NCBI RefSeq assembly: GCF_032999765.1
Contig: NZ_CP136051.1
Span: 2,952,417 to 3,016,416 of the forward strand
Direction: 5' to 3'
DNA from: Imperialibacter roseus
GTDB lineage: Bacteria; Bacteroidota; Bacteroidia; Cytophagales; Cyclobacteriaceae
DNA: 64,000 bases
This document shows, piece by piece, positions 8,806 to 19,893 of the stretch. The notes under the pieces are model-generated. The model made no database searches and was not told the origin of the DNA. It was given only the letters and a program-made list of their open reading frames with translations. How positions within the stretch are numbered: position 1 is the first letter of the stretch; each line of letters opens with the position of its first letter. Both the position numbers and the translations under genes were made by a program.

Positions 8806-9168
8806 CTATCGCTTCACAAACGCTAATACCTGTGGCAGCTCTGGGCTAACTAGTACCCTACCTTCAATGTCGACTACCGGCAATGAGATGTTTCCCATAA
8901 ATCTGGCTGCTTCAAGCTTTCTCAGCATCTCATCTGCCTTATCCTGATCGGCATCCACATCATAAAAAGTATATTTTATGTTGAGGGAATCCATCTTCTT
9001 TCGGAAATTAATACAGTGATCACATGTATTAACTCCATAAACAATCATTTGCTTTTGATTGGCACTTTCAGCTGCCTTGTTTTCAGAAGTATCCTTCGTA
9101 ACTGGTCCGCACGAAAGCAATAAGACAAATACCGAAAGGATGGAAATCGCTGTAATGTTATTTTTCAT
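8806..9168 (-). CDS. Glutaredoxin/thioredoxin-like lipoprotein
   Basis: A 120-residue lipoprotein (lipobox LLLSC at about 16-20) with a short linker and a thioredoxin fold. The redox motif CDHC follows the first strand (MIVYGVNTCDHC), and SLPVVD supplies the cis-proline. The size and the YTFYDVDAD segment fit glutaredoxin-like proteins rather than full thioredoxins. It should act as a thiol-disulfide oxidoreductase on the periplasmic side. It sits next to the three cysteine-pair secreted paralogs, which could be substrates (speculative). Confidence 0.85.
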   Translation of the reverse strand: MKNNITAISILSVFVLLLSCGPVTKDTSENKAAESANQKQMIVYGVNTCDHCINFRKKMDSLNIKYTFYDVDADQDKADEMLRKLEAARFMGNISLPVVDIEGRVLVSPELPQVLAFVKR

Positions 9169-9338
9169 AGCCCAATCTTACGGATTTTTTATCTTTATCC
9201 ATACTGCTTTTGTACATAGTAAGAAGAGCTTTACACGATGGGTTGCAACTCGTTTTGGCCAACACGTGTCATCATTTCATTATTCATTTGCAATGCCCGG
9301 TAAAAGCCTTGTATATTAACGCTGACGATACAATCAAA

Positions 9339-12074
<2,736 letters not shown>

Positions 12075-12080
12075 AGGTGG

Positions 12081-12088
12081 CAAAGATA
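12081..12088 (-). promoter_or_regulatory. -7 box of the DUF6495 gene, leaderless arrangement
   Basis: On the minus strand the sequence reads TATCTTTG, an exact TAnnTTTG match, and its last base is only seven bases from the ATG at 12074. Transcription would start at or just before the start codon. Confidence 0.5.
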
Positions 12089-12257
12089 AGGCTCAAAACC
12101 GTTTCGTGGCACCAAAAATAGCACTAGAAATTAGTTGGTTCAATTTCCATGCAGCAACGTTATCACAATTACGTTCTGTGCTGCTAACATTGAGATCAGG
12201 TTGTCGGCTTGCTTATCAATGTGCACAGGAAAAGCCGCAACTAAGCTTTATATCAAC

Positions 12258-12265
12258 TACCTTTG
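12258..12265 (+). promoter_or_regulatory. -7 box of the helicase gene
   Basis: TACCTTTG matches the Bacteroidota -7 element exactly and lies 17 bases before the ATG at 12283. It falls inside the longer open frame that begins at 12106, which argues that the upstream start is not used. Confidence 0.55.
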
Positions 12266-12282
12266 TGCTCAAGAATCTCAAA

Positions 12283-13590
12283 ATGATCGATCAATACTTA
12301 AGCAATCTGGGCATTTCTAAGCTCAACGAAATGCAGGAGGCTACAATAAAGGCCGCTGGAAAAGAAAAAGAGCTCATCTTGCTTTCTCCCACGGGCTCTG
12401 GCAAAACCCTGGCTTTCCTACTTTCCCTTCTCCCACGTCTGGTAAAGGATCAGCAGGGGATGCAAGCACTAATCATCGCACCTTCGAGGGAGCTTGCTAT
12501 CCAAATCGAACAGGTAGCCAGGGGAATGGGTAGCGGCTTCCGTGTCAATAGTTTCTATGGAGGCCATTCACTCAGAACAGAGCTGAACAACCTCAGCAAC
12601 CCCCCAGCCATTGCTATCGGCACGCCCGGGCGGCTGCTCGACTTGATCACTAAAGAGGCTTTCGAAACAAAGAGCATTAAGCACCTTATCCTGGATGAGT
12701 TCGACAAGTCACTCGAAATGGGTTTCGGTGGTGAAATGTCAAGCATACTTGAACATCTCACCAACCTTAGAACAAGGTTTCTAACTTCTGCCACGCAGGC
12801 TGTCAAAATCCCTTCTTTTCTTAAAATGGCGGCACCATACACGCTGGACTTTACCACCAGGTATGAGAATAAGGAAAGTAAATTGGATCAAAAAATGGTA
12901 GTGGCCGAGGGAAACGACAAGCTTGATGCCCTCTTCAAACTCCTATGCCTTCTGGGCAGCAAGAAAAGTTTGATCTTTTGTAACCACAGAGAAGCTGTTG
13001 ACAGGATCGGTGAGTTGTTATCTGTAAAGGGCGTTGAACACAGAACTTATCATGGAAAGCTGGAGCAGGATGCCCGTGAAAAGGTATTGGCGCAGTTTCG
13101 CAACGGCAGTGTCAACGTGTTGCTCGCTACAGATTTGGCGGCCAGAGGGCTTGACATCGCCGAAATCGAAAACGTGATACACTACCAGCTTCCTCAAACG
13201 CAGGAAGCCTTCATCCACCGGAATGGCAGAACAGCCAGAATGAATGCTTCGGGCAGCTCTTACCTCTTGCTGCTTCAGTCGGAGAAGCCACCAAAGTACC
13301 TGGTCAAAAAGCCCCAACTAGTAAATTTGCCGGAAACGCTGCTTACTCCTCCAGCCCCCGCCTGGTCAACACTTGAGTTCTCAGCCGGTAAAAAGGATAA
13401 AATCAATAAAGTAGATATTGTTGGTCTGCTCTTCAAAAAAGGTCTTTTGGAAAAGGGAGACATCGGCTTGATAGACGTAACCGACAAGGCTGCCTATGCC
13501 GCTGTAAATAGAGAGAAAGCTGTAAAAACAGCCATCAAAGTGAGTGGAGAAAAAATAAAGAAGGTAAAGGTCAGGGTCACGGTACTTTAG
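12283..13590 (+). CDS. DEAD-box RNA helicase with DbpA-type RNA-binding domain
   Basis: A 435-residue ATP-dependent RNA helicase. The start at ATG 12283 (MIDQYLSNLGI) is preferred over 12106 because a -7 box sits just upstream and helicase homology begins there. Motifs in order: SPTGSGKT (Walker A, 35-42), PSRELA, TPGRLLD, DEFD (motif II, about 138-141, in place of DEAD), SAT, then ATDLAARGLD and HRNGRTAR in the second RecA lobe. The last 70 residues, with KINKVDIVGLL and the VKVRVTVL end, match the DbpA RNA-binding domain, which in Escherichia coli recognises hairpin 92 of 23S rRNA. A role in large-subunit assembly is inferred. Confidence 0.93.
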   Translation: MIDQYLSNLGISKLNEMQEATIKAAGKEKELILLSPTGSGKTLAFLLSLLPRLVKDQQGMQALIIAPSRELAIQIEQVARGMGSGFRVNSFYGGHSLRTELNNLSNPPAIAIGTPGRLLDLITKEAFETKSIKHLILDEFDKSLEMGFGGEMSSILEHLTNLRTRFLTSATQAVKIPSFLKMAAPYTLDFTTRYENKESKLDQKMVVAEGNDKLDALFKLLCLLGSKKSLIFCNHREAVDRIGELLSVKGVEHRTYHGKLEQDAREKVLAQFRNGSVNVLLATDLAARGLDIAEIENVIHYQLPQTQEAFIHRNGRTARMNASGSSYLLLLQSEKPPKYLVKKPQLVNLPETLLTPPAPAWSTLEFSAGKKDKINKVDIVGLLFKKGLLEKGDIGLIDVTDKAAYAAVNREKAVKTAIKVSGEKIKKVKVRVTVL

Positions 13591-13625
13591 AAAAAGTACG
13601 AAACCGAAAACAGTGAATAAAAACA

Positions 13626-13657
13626 GAAAGGCCCGCTTCGCAGCGGGCCTTTCTTTT
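13626..13657. terminator. Bidirectional intrinsic terminator
   Basis: An 11-base perfect stem (13626-13636 with 13643-13653, GC-rich core) with a small TTCGCA loop is followed by TTTT on the plus strand and preceded by an A-rich tract. It separates the convergent helicase and desaturase genes and can serve both. Confidence 0.85.
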
Positions 13658-13677
13658 GCAGATATAATGAATATGAC

Positions 13678-14451
13678 TTAAGCAGCTGCCTTTTTGGCGT
13701 CGGCAAGTGATACCGCCTTGTGAGGTTTGATCTCTATTACACCCATTTTATCAAGCAGCTTGATAATATAGTAAGTTGGATCTATTTCATGCCAGCGAAT
13801 GCCACCAAAATTTGCACGGTTACCATACTTATGATGGTTATTGTGATAGCTTTCGCCCATCATGAGGAAGTCTACAGGCAAGAAATTCCGGGAGGTATCA
13901 CCAACCTCGAAATTTCTGTATCCGTATTTATGAGCAAACCAGTTGATAATCGCTCCATGAATAGGCGACAGAATGAACTGCAGTGGCAGAAACAGCCACA
14001 ACCACCATGCATCAGCATACAAATAGTACACTCCTACATACAATGCACCCCAAAACACTCTTGAGTACCATGAACGAGCGAATTTATCAAAGGCATCCCA
14101 TTTTGCAACTCCTTCAGTGAATCTCTTCTCGGGCACTACTCTTCCACTGGCAATATCAGAGTAAATGGTTTTTGTTTTCCACATCATCTTGAAAATGGTC
14201 TCATCATACTTTGGAGAGTGAGGATCATTTTCGGTGTCGGCAAAAGCGTGGTGCATCCTGTGCATTACGCCATAGCCGTAAGGGCTCAAGTAATTTGACC
14301 CCTGAAATATCCAGGTAAGTACAAAGAATACTTTCTCTGTGAACTTACTCATCGTAAACGCACCGTGCGCTGCATACCGATGTAGAAAGAACGTTTGAAA
14401 GAACAATGACAAGTACCACTGGGCAATAAAAAAGGGTATGATAACTTCCAT
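13678..14451 (-). CDS. Acyl-CoA/acyl-lipid fatty acid desaturase
   Basis: A 257-residue membrane di-iron enzyme that introduces a double bond into acyl chains, using oxygen. The three histidine boxes are present: HRYAAH (24-29), HRMHH (64-68, followed by AFADTENDPHSP) and HNNHH (203-207). Hydrophobic segments near 1-20, 38-52 and 130-172 fit the usual four-helix topology. The HRxxxH and HxxHH pattern is that of delta-9-type desaturases; regioselectivity is not certain. It stands alone in its strand block, between the terminator at 13.6 kb and the sigma-factor gene, consistent with a single-gene unit for membrane fluidity control. Confidence 0.92.
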   Translation of the reverse strand: MEVIIPFFIAQWYLSLFFQTFFLHRYAAHGAFTMSKFTEKVFFVLTWIFQGSNYLSPYGYGVMHRMHHAFADTENDPHSPKYDETIFKMMWKTKTIYSDIASGRVVPEKRFTEGVAKWDAFDKFARSWYSRVFWGALYVGVYYLYADAWWLWLFLPLQFILSPIHGAIINWFAHKYGYRNFEVGDTSRNFLPVDFLMMGESYHNNHHKYGNRANFGGIRWHEIDPTYYIIKLLDKMGVIEIKPHKAVSLADAKKAAA

Positions 14452-14518
14452 CTTGTTAGTAGTATTTTTTTACGGTTTAGATTTGACCTGTTTATGATCT
14501 ATTCCCTTAAGACAAAGT

Positions 14519-14526
14519 CAAATTTA
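14519..14526 (-). promoter_or_regulatory. Possible -7 box upstream of the desaturase
   Basis: The minus strand reads TAAATTTG, matching TAnnTTTG, 68 bases before the desaturase ATG. The region is very AT-rich and there is no -33 element at the right distance, so a chance match is possible. Confidence 0.28.
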
Positions 14527-14590
14527 ATTTGTGACAGAATTAATAAAATATTTTTTTTCGTAATGGCAACATAGCCATTTACCTGGCCAA

Positions 14591-15190
14591 CTAAGCCTTT
14601 TGGCTGATCTCAAGCCTCAAATCCTCAATGAGCTCTTTGGGCTCCCCAAATGAGCAGGCCTTCTTGAAGCTTTCGATAAGCTGGGCTGAGTTTACCATAT
14701 CGAAACTTATCTTGCTGGTATCTATTGCCAGCTTCTCCTTAGCTCTGGAAAACAACTGGCGACAGTTCTCTTTCTTTTTATTGACAATCTGCTGAAGTTC
14801 GTCGTACTCAATATTGAACACCTCCCTCAACAGGTACACCGCTCTCTCGACAGGCTCCAGCTTTTTATGCAACATTGCTAAAGCAGTAGAAATTTCGTGC
14901 TCTATGTCGATATGAGAAAGATCCAGCTTCTCAACAAATTCCTTTGGATTAATGGCATCAAGGTATTCGTTCTTCTTTCGTTTGATTGAATTAAGATGAT
15001 TGATGCAGCTATTGGTTACCGACTTAATCAAATAGGCCTTTGTGTTTTTTATCTTCTCCTGATCGAGTGTCAACCACTTCAAAAAGGTGTCCTGAACAAT
15101 GTCCTCGGCATCTTGCCATGAGCCTACCATCTTCAAGGCGAGCCTGTGAAGCAAGGGTTGATAAAGCGTTATCGTTTGAGTCTGATTCAC
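14591..15190 (-). CDS. ECF-type RNA polymerase sigma factor (ECF41-like)
   Basis: A 199-residue sigma factor. Region 2 is seen as GSWQDAEDIVQDTFLKWL and KAYLIKSVTNSCINHL; region 4 as LEPVERAVYLLREVF followed by YDELQQIVNKKKENCRQLFSRAKEKL. The LLREVF wording and the C-terminal extension of about 40 residues beyond region 4 recall the ECF41 group, in which the extension controls activity; here it is shorter than usual. No anti-sigma gene is adjacent. The start is taken at GTG 15190 because a -7 box at 15211-15218 lies inside the longer frame that begins at 15241; TTG 15202 is an alternative. Confidence 0.85.
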   Translation of the reverse strand: MNQTQTITLYQPLLHRLALKMVGSWQDAEDIVQDTFLKWLTLDQEKIKNTKAYLIKSVTNSCINHLNSIKRKKNEYLDAINPKEFVEKLDLSHIDIEHEISTALAMLHKKLEPVERAVYLLREVFNIEYDELQQIVNKKKENCRQLFSRAKEKLAIDTSKISFDMVNSAQLIESFKKACSFGEPKELIEDLRLEISQKA

Positions 15191-15210
15191 TATAATTCTC
15201 AAATTGTATA

Positions 15211-15218
15211 CAAAGGTA
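15211..15218 (-). promoter_or_regulatory. -7 box of the sigma-factor gene
   Basis: The minus strand reads TACCTTTG, an exact Bacteroidota -7 element, 20 bases before the GTG start at 15190. It lies within the longest open frame, so it decides in favour of the shorter protein. Confidence 0.5.
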
Positions 15219-15390
15219 AAGTCAATACCTTTAGTTCGCACTATTTGTTTTCGATTATTTAACCTTTAAACAATCGAAGGACCAATAAAGTGCAATTTTG
15301 TGTCGCATTTGGCGAGACTGAATTGCGATGAGATAGAGAAAATGATAATTAGCTACCGGCGAGGGGCTTAGCAACCTGGCCAAAAAAGCA

Positions 15391-15424
15391 AAACGGGCAG
15401 GGATTAGTCATCCGCTGCCCGTTT
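15391..15424 (-). terminator. Intrinsic terminator, minus-strand orientation, with no gene upstream
   Basis: A 10-base perfect stem (AAACGGGCAG at 15391-15400 with CTGCCCGTTT at 15415-15424) is followed, on the minus strand, by TTTTGCTTTTTT. No protein gene on that strand ends before it, so it probably ends a non-coding transcript arising between about 15430 and 15650. Confidence 0.65.
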
Positions 15425-15635
15425 CATTTTTCACCAGCCTTAACCAGTGAAAAACGTCAAGCTATTGTTCATTCGCCTCAATCGCAACGTCACCTGGGTG
15501 GCACTACGCTCGACAAGATTCAAAGTACGCCGATCTCTCGGCTTTCCTTTTTCTTCCCTGAGCCCTGCTGGCTCAGCAAACTATCTCTCACTTGATGTAT
15601 TCAATTTCCATATAAAAATTTGCAAACGCAACTGC
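15391..15635 (-). ncRNA. Candidate structured small RNA
   Basis: Read on the minus strand, this stretch contains four consecutive hairpins and ends in the terminator at 15391-15424. Upstream lies TTGTTG, about 21 bases, then TGCGTTTG (near 15622-15629), a one-mismatch -7 box. It does not resemble 6S, tmRNA, RNase P or SRP RNA as far as I can judge by eye. The alternative is a repeated extragenic element: the ACTACGCTCGACAAG wording near 15502 resembles dispersed repeats in other genomes. Confidence 0.3.
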
Positions 15636-15774
15636 GTAAGAACCTACTTTTCAACAACTTATGCACGGAATTATCAACACCTGAGTTCATGTTGTTCACG
15701 ACTATATCAACATGATATCCACATTTGTCTTCTGGTTTACTTTCTCAATCCAGGTTTCAACCTAGCTTTGCTTC

Positions 15775-16593
15775 ATGTACATAGCCATCAATAAAGCAAC
15801 CACACTGGCCCTCGGTATTTGGGTTTCAATTCTCGCTGTATCCTGCGACGAAAAAAAGAGTCCGTCTTCGAGCGACGAATCAATCAATGCACGCATTCAG
15901 CAAATGCCTCCTGCGCTTCAGGAAGGCCTTAAGGCCCATGGTGGCCTTCAGAAATGGGCGACATACGGCACACTGAATTATACAGTGGCCTCCAAAAATA
16001 TTCCGGAAGACCATTTGATAGACCTTAATAGCAGAAAAGTACTCATCACTACAGACAGCACTTTCACAATGGGCTTTGATGGGCAAGATGTTTGGGTTAG
16101 CCCAAACCTGGCAGCCTACCCAGGTTCGTCAGCAACTTTTTACCATAATCTTGTATTCTATTTCTTTTCCCTTCCTTTCGTGGTCGCCGACCCAGGGGTG
16201 AATTACACCGCTTTACCAGACATCACATTTAATGGAGTGGCTTACAGCAGGATCAGTATTTCTTTTGGGGATAGTGTGGGTGAGTCGCCTGACGATCAAT
16301 ATATCCTATGGTTCAGAAAGTCAGATCATTTGCTTGGCATGATCAACTACTCTGTTACGTATTTTGATGCTGCTAATGCCAGCAAATTCAACGCCATGGT
16401 TTACGATGAATGGCAAACGGTCAATGGCTTAAAGATTCCTAAAAAATGGACTTCCTACAAATGGGAAAACGATTCTCTCGGAGACAAACGAGGCGCTACT
16501 TTAATAACAGATGTGTCCTTTCAGGAAGGAGCTCCGGATGCCACCTTATTTCAAAAGCCTGAAACAGCCGAGATCGACAACAAAGGCAATTAA
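15775..16593 (+). CDS. Lipoprotein, DUF6503-like
   Basis: A 272-residue lipoprotein with a signal ending LAVSC (Cys near 24). The opening of the mature part, LQEGLKAHGGLQKWATYGTL, and the later FGDSVGESPDDQYILWF and DEWQTVNGLKIPKKW segments resemble the DUF6503 family, and the strand-rich pattern recalls LolA-like outer-membrane lipoprotein carriers. No catalytic motif is seen. It is convergent with the orphan ABC ATPase, three bases apart. The family name is from memory of the pattern and is moderate. Confidence 0.7.
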   Translation: MYIAINKATTLALGIWVSILAVSCDEKKSPSSSDESINARIQQMPPALQEGLKAHGGLQKWATYGTLNYTVASKNIPEDHLIDLNSRKVLITTDSTFTMGFDGQDVWVSPNLAAYPGSSATFYHNLVFYFFSLPFVVADPGVNYTALPDITFNGVAYSRISISFGDSVGESPDDQYILWFRKSDHLLGMINYSVTYFDAANASKFNAMVYDEWQTVNGLKIPKKWTSYKWENDSLGDKRGATLITDVSFQEGAPDATLFQKPETAEIDNKGN

Positions 16594-16596
16594 TAG

Positions 16597-17601
16597 TTAT
16601 TTTTTTAGATGATGAAGCTTGGAAACAGGCCATCTCACGAGCCATTTGGAACCTGTTTTCAAAGCTCTGTTACAAATGGCCTTTATCTCTACATGCTGAG
16701 ATGTACTCAAATGAATCATATAATAAAAACCCCGGAATTGTACGTCAGTTACCGTAGCTTCCACCCCTCTTCCGTCAGCCTCTAACACCACATCTTCCGG
16801 CCGAACCATCCACTTGCCGTTTGCTTCACTGGACTTCACCCCCATTGACTCCAGGTTTTTTCTGGTAAAGATGTTTGCCTCTCCGAAAAAAGCAGCTCCA
16901 TAGGCCGTGGCTGGCTGGTTGTACATTGTCTTTGGGGTCGCCAGCATGTCCATTTTGCCCAGCCTTAAAAGAAGAATCTTGTCCGCCAGAGAAAGTGCTT
17001 CTGCCGGGTCGTGTGTAACCATAATAACGGTAATGCGGAGTTCCCGATGAATCTCCTTCAAAACAGTCGTCATCTCGCTCTTAAGCATTACATCAAGGTG
17101 ACTGAACGGTTCATCCAGTAGCAGCAGCTCTGGTTCATCAGCCAGGTTAACAGCCCACACCACTCTTTGTCTCTGCCCACCTGATAGCTGATCCGGTCTA
17201 CGCTCTTCCAGGTCTCTTAGTCGGCAGATTTTGATAAGCTCTTCTACCCTTTCCGATTTGTACGGATCGCTGAAGGCCCTCATAGCATACCTTACGTTTT
17301 CCCTCACCGTCATCTTCTCCTGTAGCTCCAATTCCTGGGTAATAAGCTTTATATGGTTATAGCCAGGGACTAACCGGTCAGCGGGGCCCTGGATAAGACT
17401 ACCTCCCCATGTGATTTTTCCATTGCTTAAATCCACCAGGCCAGCTATCGACCGCAACAATGTTGTTTTTCCGGATCCGCTGGCGCCAGAGATAACCAAA
17501 AAAGAACCCCGGGGCAACTTGAAACTAAGCTTTGAAAGCGCTCTTGTTTCAACCCCGGGGTACTTTACACTACATGTATTGACTTCCAAACCTTCAGGCA
17601 T
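16597..17601 (-). CDS. Orphan ABC transporter ATPase (PotA/FbpC-like, with TOBE domain)
   Basis: A 334-residue ATPase subunit of an ABC importer. Walker A is GASGSGKTT, the signature LSGGQRQRV, Walker B LLLLDEP and the switch THD, all intact. After about residue 235 comes a regulatory TOBE-like region (WMVRPEDVVLEADGRGVEATVTDVQFRG), as in polyamine, iron and sulfate/molybdate importers. No permease or binding protein gene is nearby, so its partners must be encoded elsewhere. It begins 22 bases after the Prc stop on the same strand, so the pair is probably one transcript. ATG 17601 is chosen over the TTG at 17607. Confidence 0.88.
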   Translation of the reverse strand: MPEGLEVNTCSVKYPGVETRALSKLSFKLPRGSFLVISGASGSGKTTLLRSIAGLVDLSNGKITWGGSLIQGPADRLVPGYNHIKLITQELELQEKMTVRENVRYAMRAFSDPYKSERVEELIKICRLRDLEERRPDQLSGGQRQRVVWAVNLADEPELLLLDEPFSHLDVMLKSEMTTVLKEIHRELRITVIMVTHDPAEALSLADKILLLRLGKMDMLATPKTMYNQPATAYGAAFFGEANIFTRKNLESMGVKSSEANGKWMVRPEDVVLEADGRGVEATVTDVQFRGFYYMIHLSTSQHVEIKAICNRALKTGSKWLVRWPVSKLHHLKK

Positions 17602-17622
17602 GCCCAAAGGTATTTCATTTTT

Positions 17623-19686
17623 TTAACCCAATCGAATTTTAATCAAGTTGGCCAATAATTTAAGGCTTTCATCGAGATAGACGTCCTTCGGTTCTTTTCT
17701 ATCTGTGCCAGCCTCTTTCACCTCTGAGTCGTTTATCTGAGTACTAAGATCTCTGATGGACTCCCTGGCTGCTCTCACGTCATCGATTTCAGCCTTTCTT
17801 ATGTTGTAGTTCAACGAAATTTCATTTTTCGAGCGTGCTTTCTTTGCTTCTTCTATGTCGTACTGCAGCTCTTTGAACTCTGCGTTGTTCTGCAAGTCAA
17901 GCGAATAAATACGAGTAAGTTGCTCTATTAGCTTGCTGTCGATTTTATTTACGGGCGTAAAACTTGAGCTTCTGATTTGATCCCATGGCAAAGCGCTTGG
18001 CTGCGAGCTTTCACCAAAGTTGTCTGCATCATATGCAGATGGGAACTCAATATCAGGCTTCACTCCCAGGTGCTGTGTACTGCTCCCGTTGACTCGATAA
18101 TACTTAGATAATGTAAGCTTCACCTGGCCCAGTTTGGCTGTTTCCTGCGGCAAAAACTGGTCAAGATCGACAAGCTGCTGCACTGTGCCTTTGCCAAAAG
18201 AATTTTCGCCAATGATGATGCCTCTTTTGTAGTCCTGAATGGCACCGGCGAAAATTTCGCTAGCCGATGCACTAAATCTATTGACCAAAACTGCCAGTGG
18301 CCCGTTGTAGGCAATCTCACTATCTTTATCAGTTCCCACGTCAATTGATCCATCGGCATTCTTTACCTGCACGACAGGGCCCTTAGAAATGAAAAGACCA
18401 GACAAATTAATGGCTTCCTGGAGCGATCCACCCCCATTGAACCTCAGGTCCATCATCACGCCGTCTACACCATCAGCCTCCAACTCAGCAAGAAGTCTTT
18501 TCACGTCCCTGGTAGCACTCTTATAATCCTTCTCCCCTTTTTGAGCTCCCTCCCAGTCAAAGTAAAAAGACGGCAGAGTAATCACACCAAGCTTATAGGT
18601 TGTCCCGCCTTCGGTATAAGGCACAATCTTCTTAGAGGCCGTTTCTTCCTCCAGCTTCACTTTGTCCCTTACAAGGCGCAACTCAACAGGCAAAGAGCCA
18701 TCGGGTGCATCGTGAGGAACAATTTTCAAACGAACAACTGTTCCTTTCGGCCCTCTGATCAGCTGAACGACATCATCCAGGCGCCAGCCTATAACATCAA
18801 CAAAGTCTTCTTTGTCTCCCTGGGCCACCGCCACAATTTTATCGTCCTTGTAAATCTGCTTGCTCTTGTAAGCCGGCCCGCCAGGAATCACCTCATACAC
18901 TTGTGTATTATCCATTTGCTGAGTCAGCCTTGCACCAATGCCCTCAAGGGATTGTGCCATATCAATCTGAAAGTTCTCCGACGTGATGGGCGAGAAATAG
19001 TTAGTATGTGGATCAAAAGCTTCGGTAAATGAATTCATGAACATCTGAAAAGCATCTTCGCTATTATACTGTTCAATCATTTTGTGATAGCGTGCATAGC
19101 GGCTTGCCAGGGTGGTCTTGATGTCTTTCCACTCCTTACCTTCCAGCTTCAATCCCAACGCCTGGTATTTGATGGTTTTTCTCCACAATTCGTCCAATTC
19201 GTCGAACGACTTAGCCCAGGGCTCTTTTTCCCGGTCTGGCGTAAACATCTCATCTGAATTGAAGTCAGGCTCGGTCTCCAATATCTTATTCACCTTGCTG
19301 ATTCGATCCAGGGCTCTTTCCTGATACAACCTGAACATTTGAAATGGCACATCGATATTTCCGGTAAGCAGATAGTTGTCGAAATAATCCTTGTAGCGCT
19401 TGAAATATTCAATATCAGACGCAACGAAGTACATCCGGTTGTTGTCCAGGTTGGTGATATAGTTGTTGAATATCACATTTGAGAGAGAGTCATTCAGCGG
19501 TGTTTTTCTGTAATGATTCTGAAGAAGCAAGCGAGTAATGAGGAGTGCCTCTTTGCCGTGTTCTGCATTTGGCACAATCAGCTTCGTTGTGTCAGCAATA
19601 ACTTCGGCTCTTGCGGCTGAAGCTTGAATACCTGTGCCCAATAGCATAAAAAAAAGGGCGATCCATAGGAATGATGCTTTATTCAT
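17623..19686 (-). CDS. prc: Carboxy-terminal processing (tail-specific) protease Prc
   Basis: A 687-residue periplasmic serine protease of family S41 that degrades or trims proteins from the C-terminus. A signal peptide covers about 1-25. A long N-terminal helical domain is followed by a PDZ domain (LEGIGARLTQ to LKIVPHD, about 245-345), then the protease core. The catalytic pair is visible: Ser474 in FSASASE and Lys499 in SFGKGTVQQL, 25 residues apart as in Escherichia coli Prc. The C-terminal DUF3340-type helical region is present, so length and domains are those of full-size Prc. It lies upstream of an orphan ABC ATPase. Confidence 0.94.
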   Translation of the reverse strand: MNKASFLWIALFFMLLGTGIQASAARAEVIADTTKLIVPNAEHGKEALLITRLLLQNHYRKTPLNDSLSNVIFNNYITNLDNNRMYFVASDIEYFKRYKDYFDNYLLTGNIDVPFQMFRLYQERALDRISKVNKILETEPDFNSDEMFTPDREKEPWAKSFDELDELWRKTIKYQALGLKLEGKEWKDIKTTLASRYARYHKMIEQYNSEDAFQMFMNSFTEAFDPHTNYFSPITSENFQIDMAQSLEGIGARLTQQMDNTQVYEVIPGGPAYKSKQIYKDDKIVAVAQGDKEDFVDVIGWRLDDVVQLIRGPKGTVVRLKIVPHDAPDGSLPVELRLVRDKVKLEEETASKKIVPYTEGGTTYKLGVITLPSFYFDWEGAQKGEKDYKSATRDVKRLLAELEADGVDGVMMDLRFNGGGSLQEAINLSGLFISKGPVVQVKNADGSIDVGTDKDSEIAYNGPLAVLVNRFSASASEIFAGAIQDYKRGIIIGENSFGKGTVQQLVDLDQFLPQETAKLGQVKLTLSKYYRVNGSSTQHLGVKPDIEFPSAYDADNFGESSQPSALPWDQIRSSSFTPVNKIDSKLIEQLTRIYSLDLQNNAEFKELQYDIEEAKKARSKNEISLNYNIRKAEIDDVRAARESIRDLSTQINDSEVKEAGTDRKEPKDVYLDESLKLLANLIKIRLG

Positions 19687-19848
19687 AATTTTGTTTTGTC
19701 AATAATAATGTATCCAACGAAAATTAGGCCAGAATGATCTTTAGAAAAGAAATATTTCCATGATCGGGAAACAGTTTTGGCAGCTTACTTTTTCTATCCG
19801 GCATATATAGGCCTAAGAATTTCTGAAAAGTATTATTTAAAAACAAAA

Positions 19849-19868
19849 AAAGCAGGTTTCCCTGCTTT
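19849..19868 (-). terminator. Intrinsic terminator of the DUF2807 gene
   Basis: An 8-base stem (19849-19856 with 19861-19868) and a 4-base loop; on the minus strand it is followed by a run of T residues (TTTTTTTGTTTTT). It lies 25 bases past the stop codon at 19894. Confidence 0.75.
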
Positions 19869-19893
19869 AAATATCATTATTTGTTTGTAGCGG

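Larger units (their letters stand above)
15242..15774. other. Gene-free 530-base region with dense inverted repeats
   Basis: I find no convincing coding sequence here; the open frame at 15447-15794 has a composition typical of translated repeats. The stretch 15391-15590 carries five separate inverted repeats in 200 bases, including 15424-15451 (TTTTTCAC arms on the plus-strand reverse), CACC/GGTG near 15490, GCCGA/TCGGC near 15530-15543 and CTGAGCC/GGCTCAG near 15558-15576. The part from 15600 to 15774 is AT-rich with no feature I can name. Confidence 0.6.

Noticed and set aside
12106-12282. N-terminal extension of the helicase
   Set aside because: A -7 box lies within it, it shows no helicase similarity, and a homologous start is available at 12283.
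15447-15794. 115-residue open frame in the gene-free region
   Set aside because: The translated text (RNVTWVALRSTRFK, many Ser, Leu, Arg) is typical of translated repeats or structured RNA, and it overlaps the start of the lipoprotein gene in another frame.
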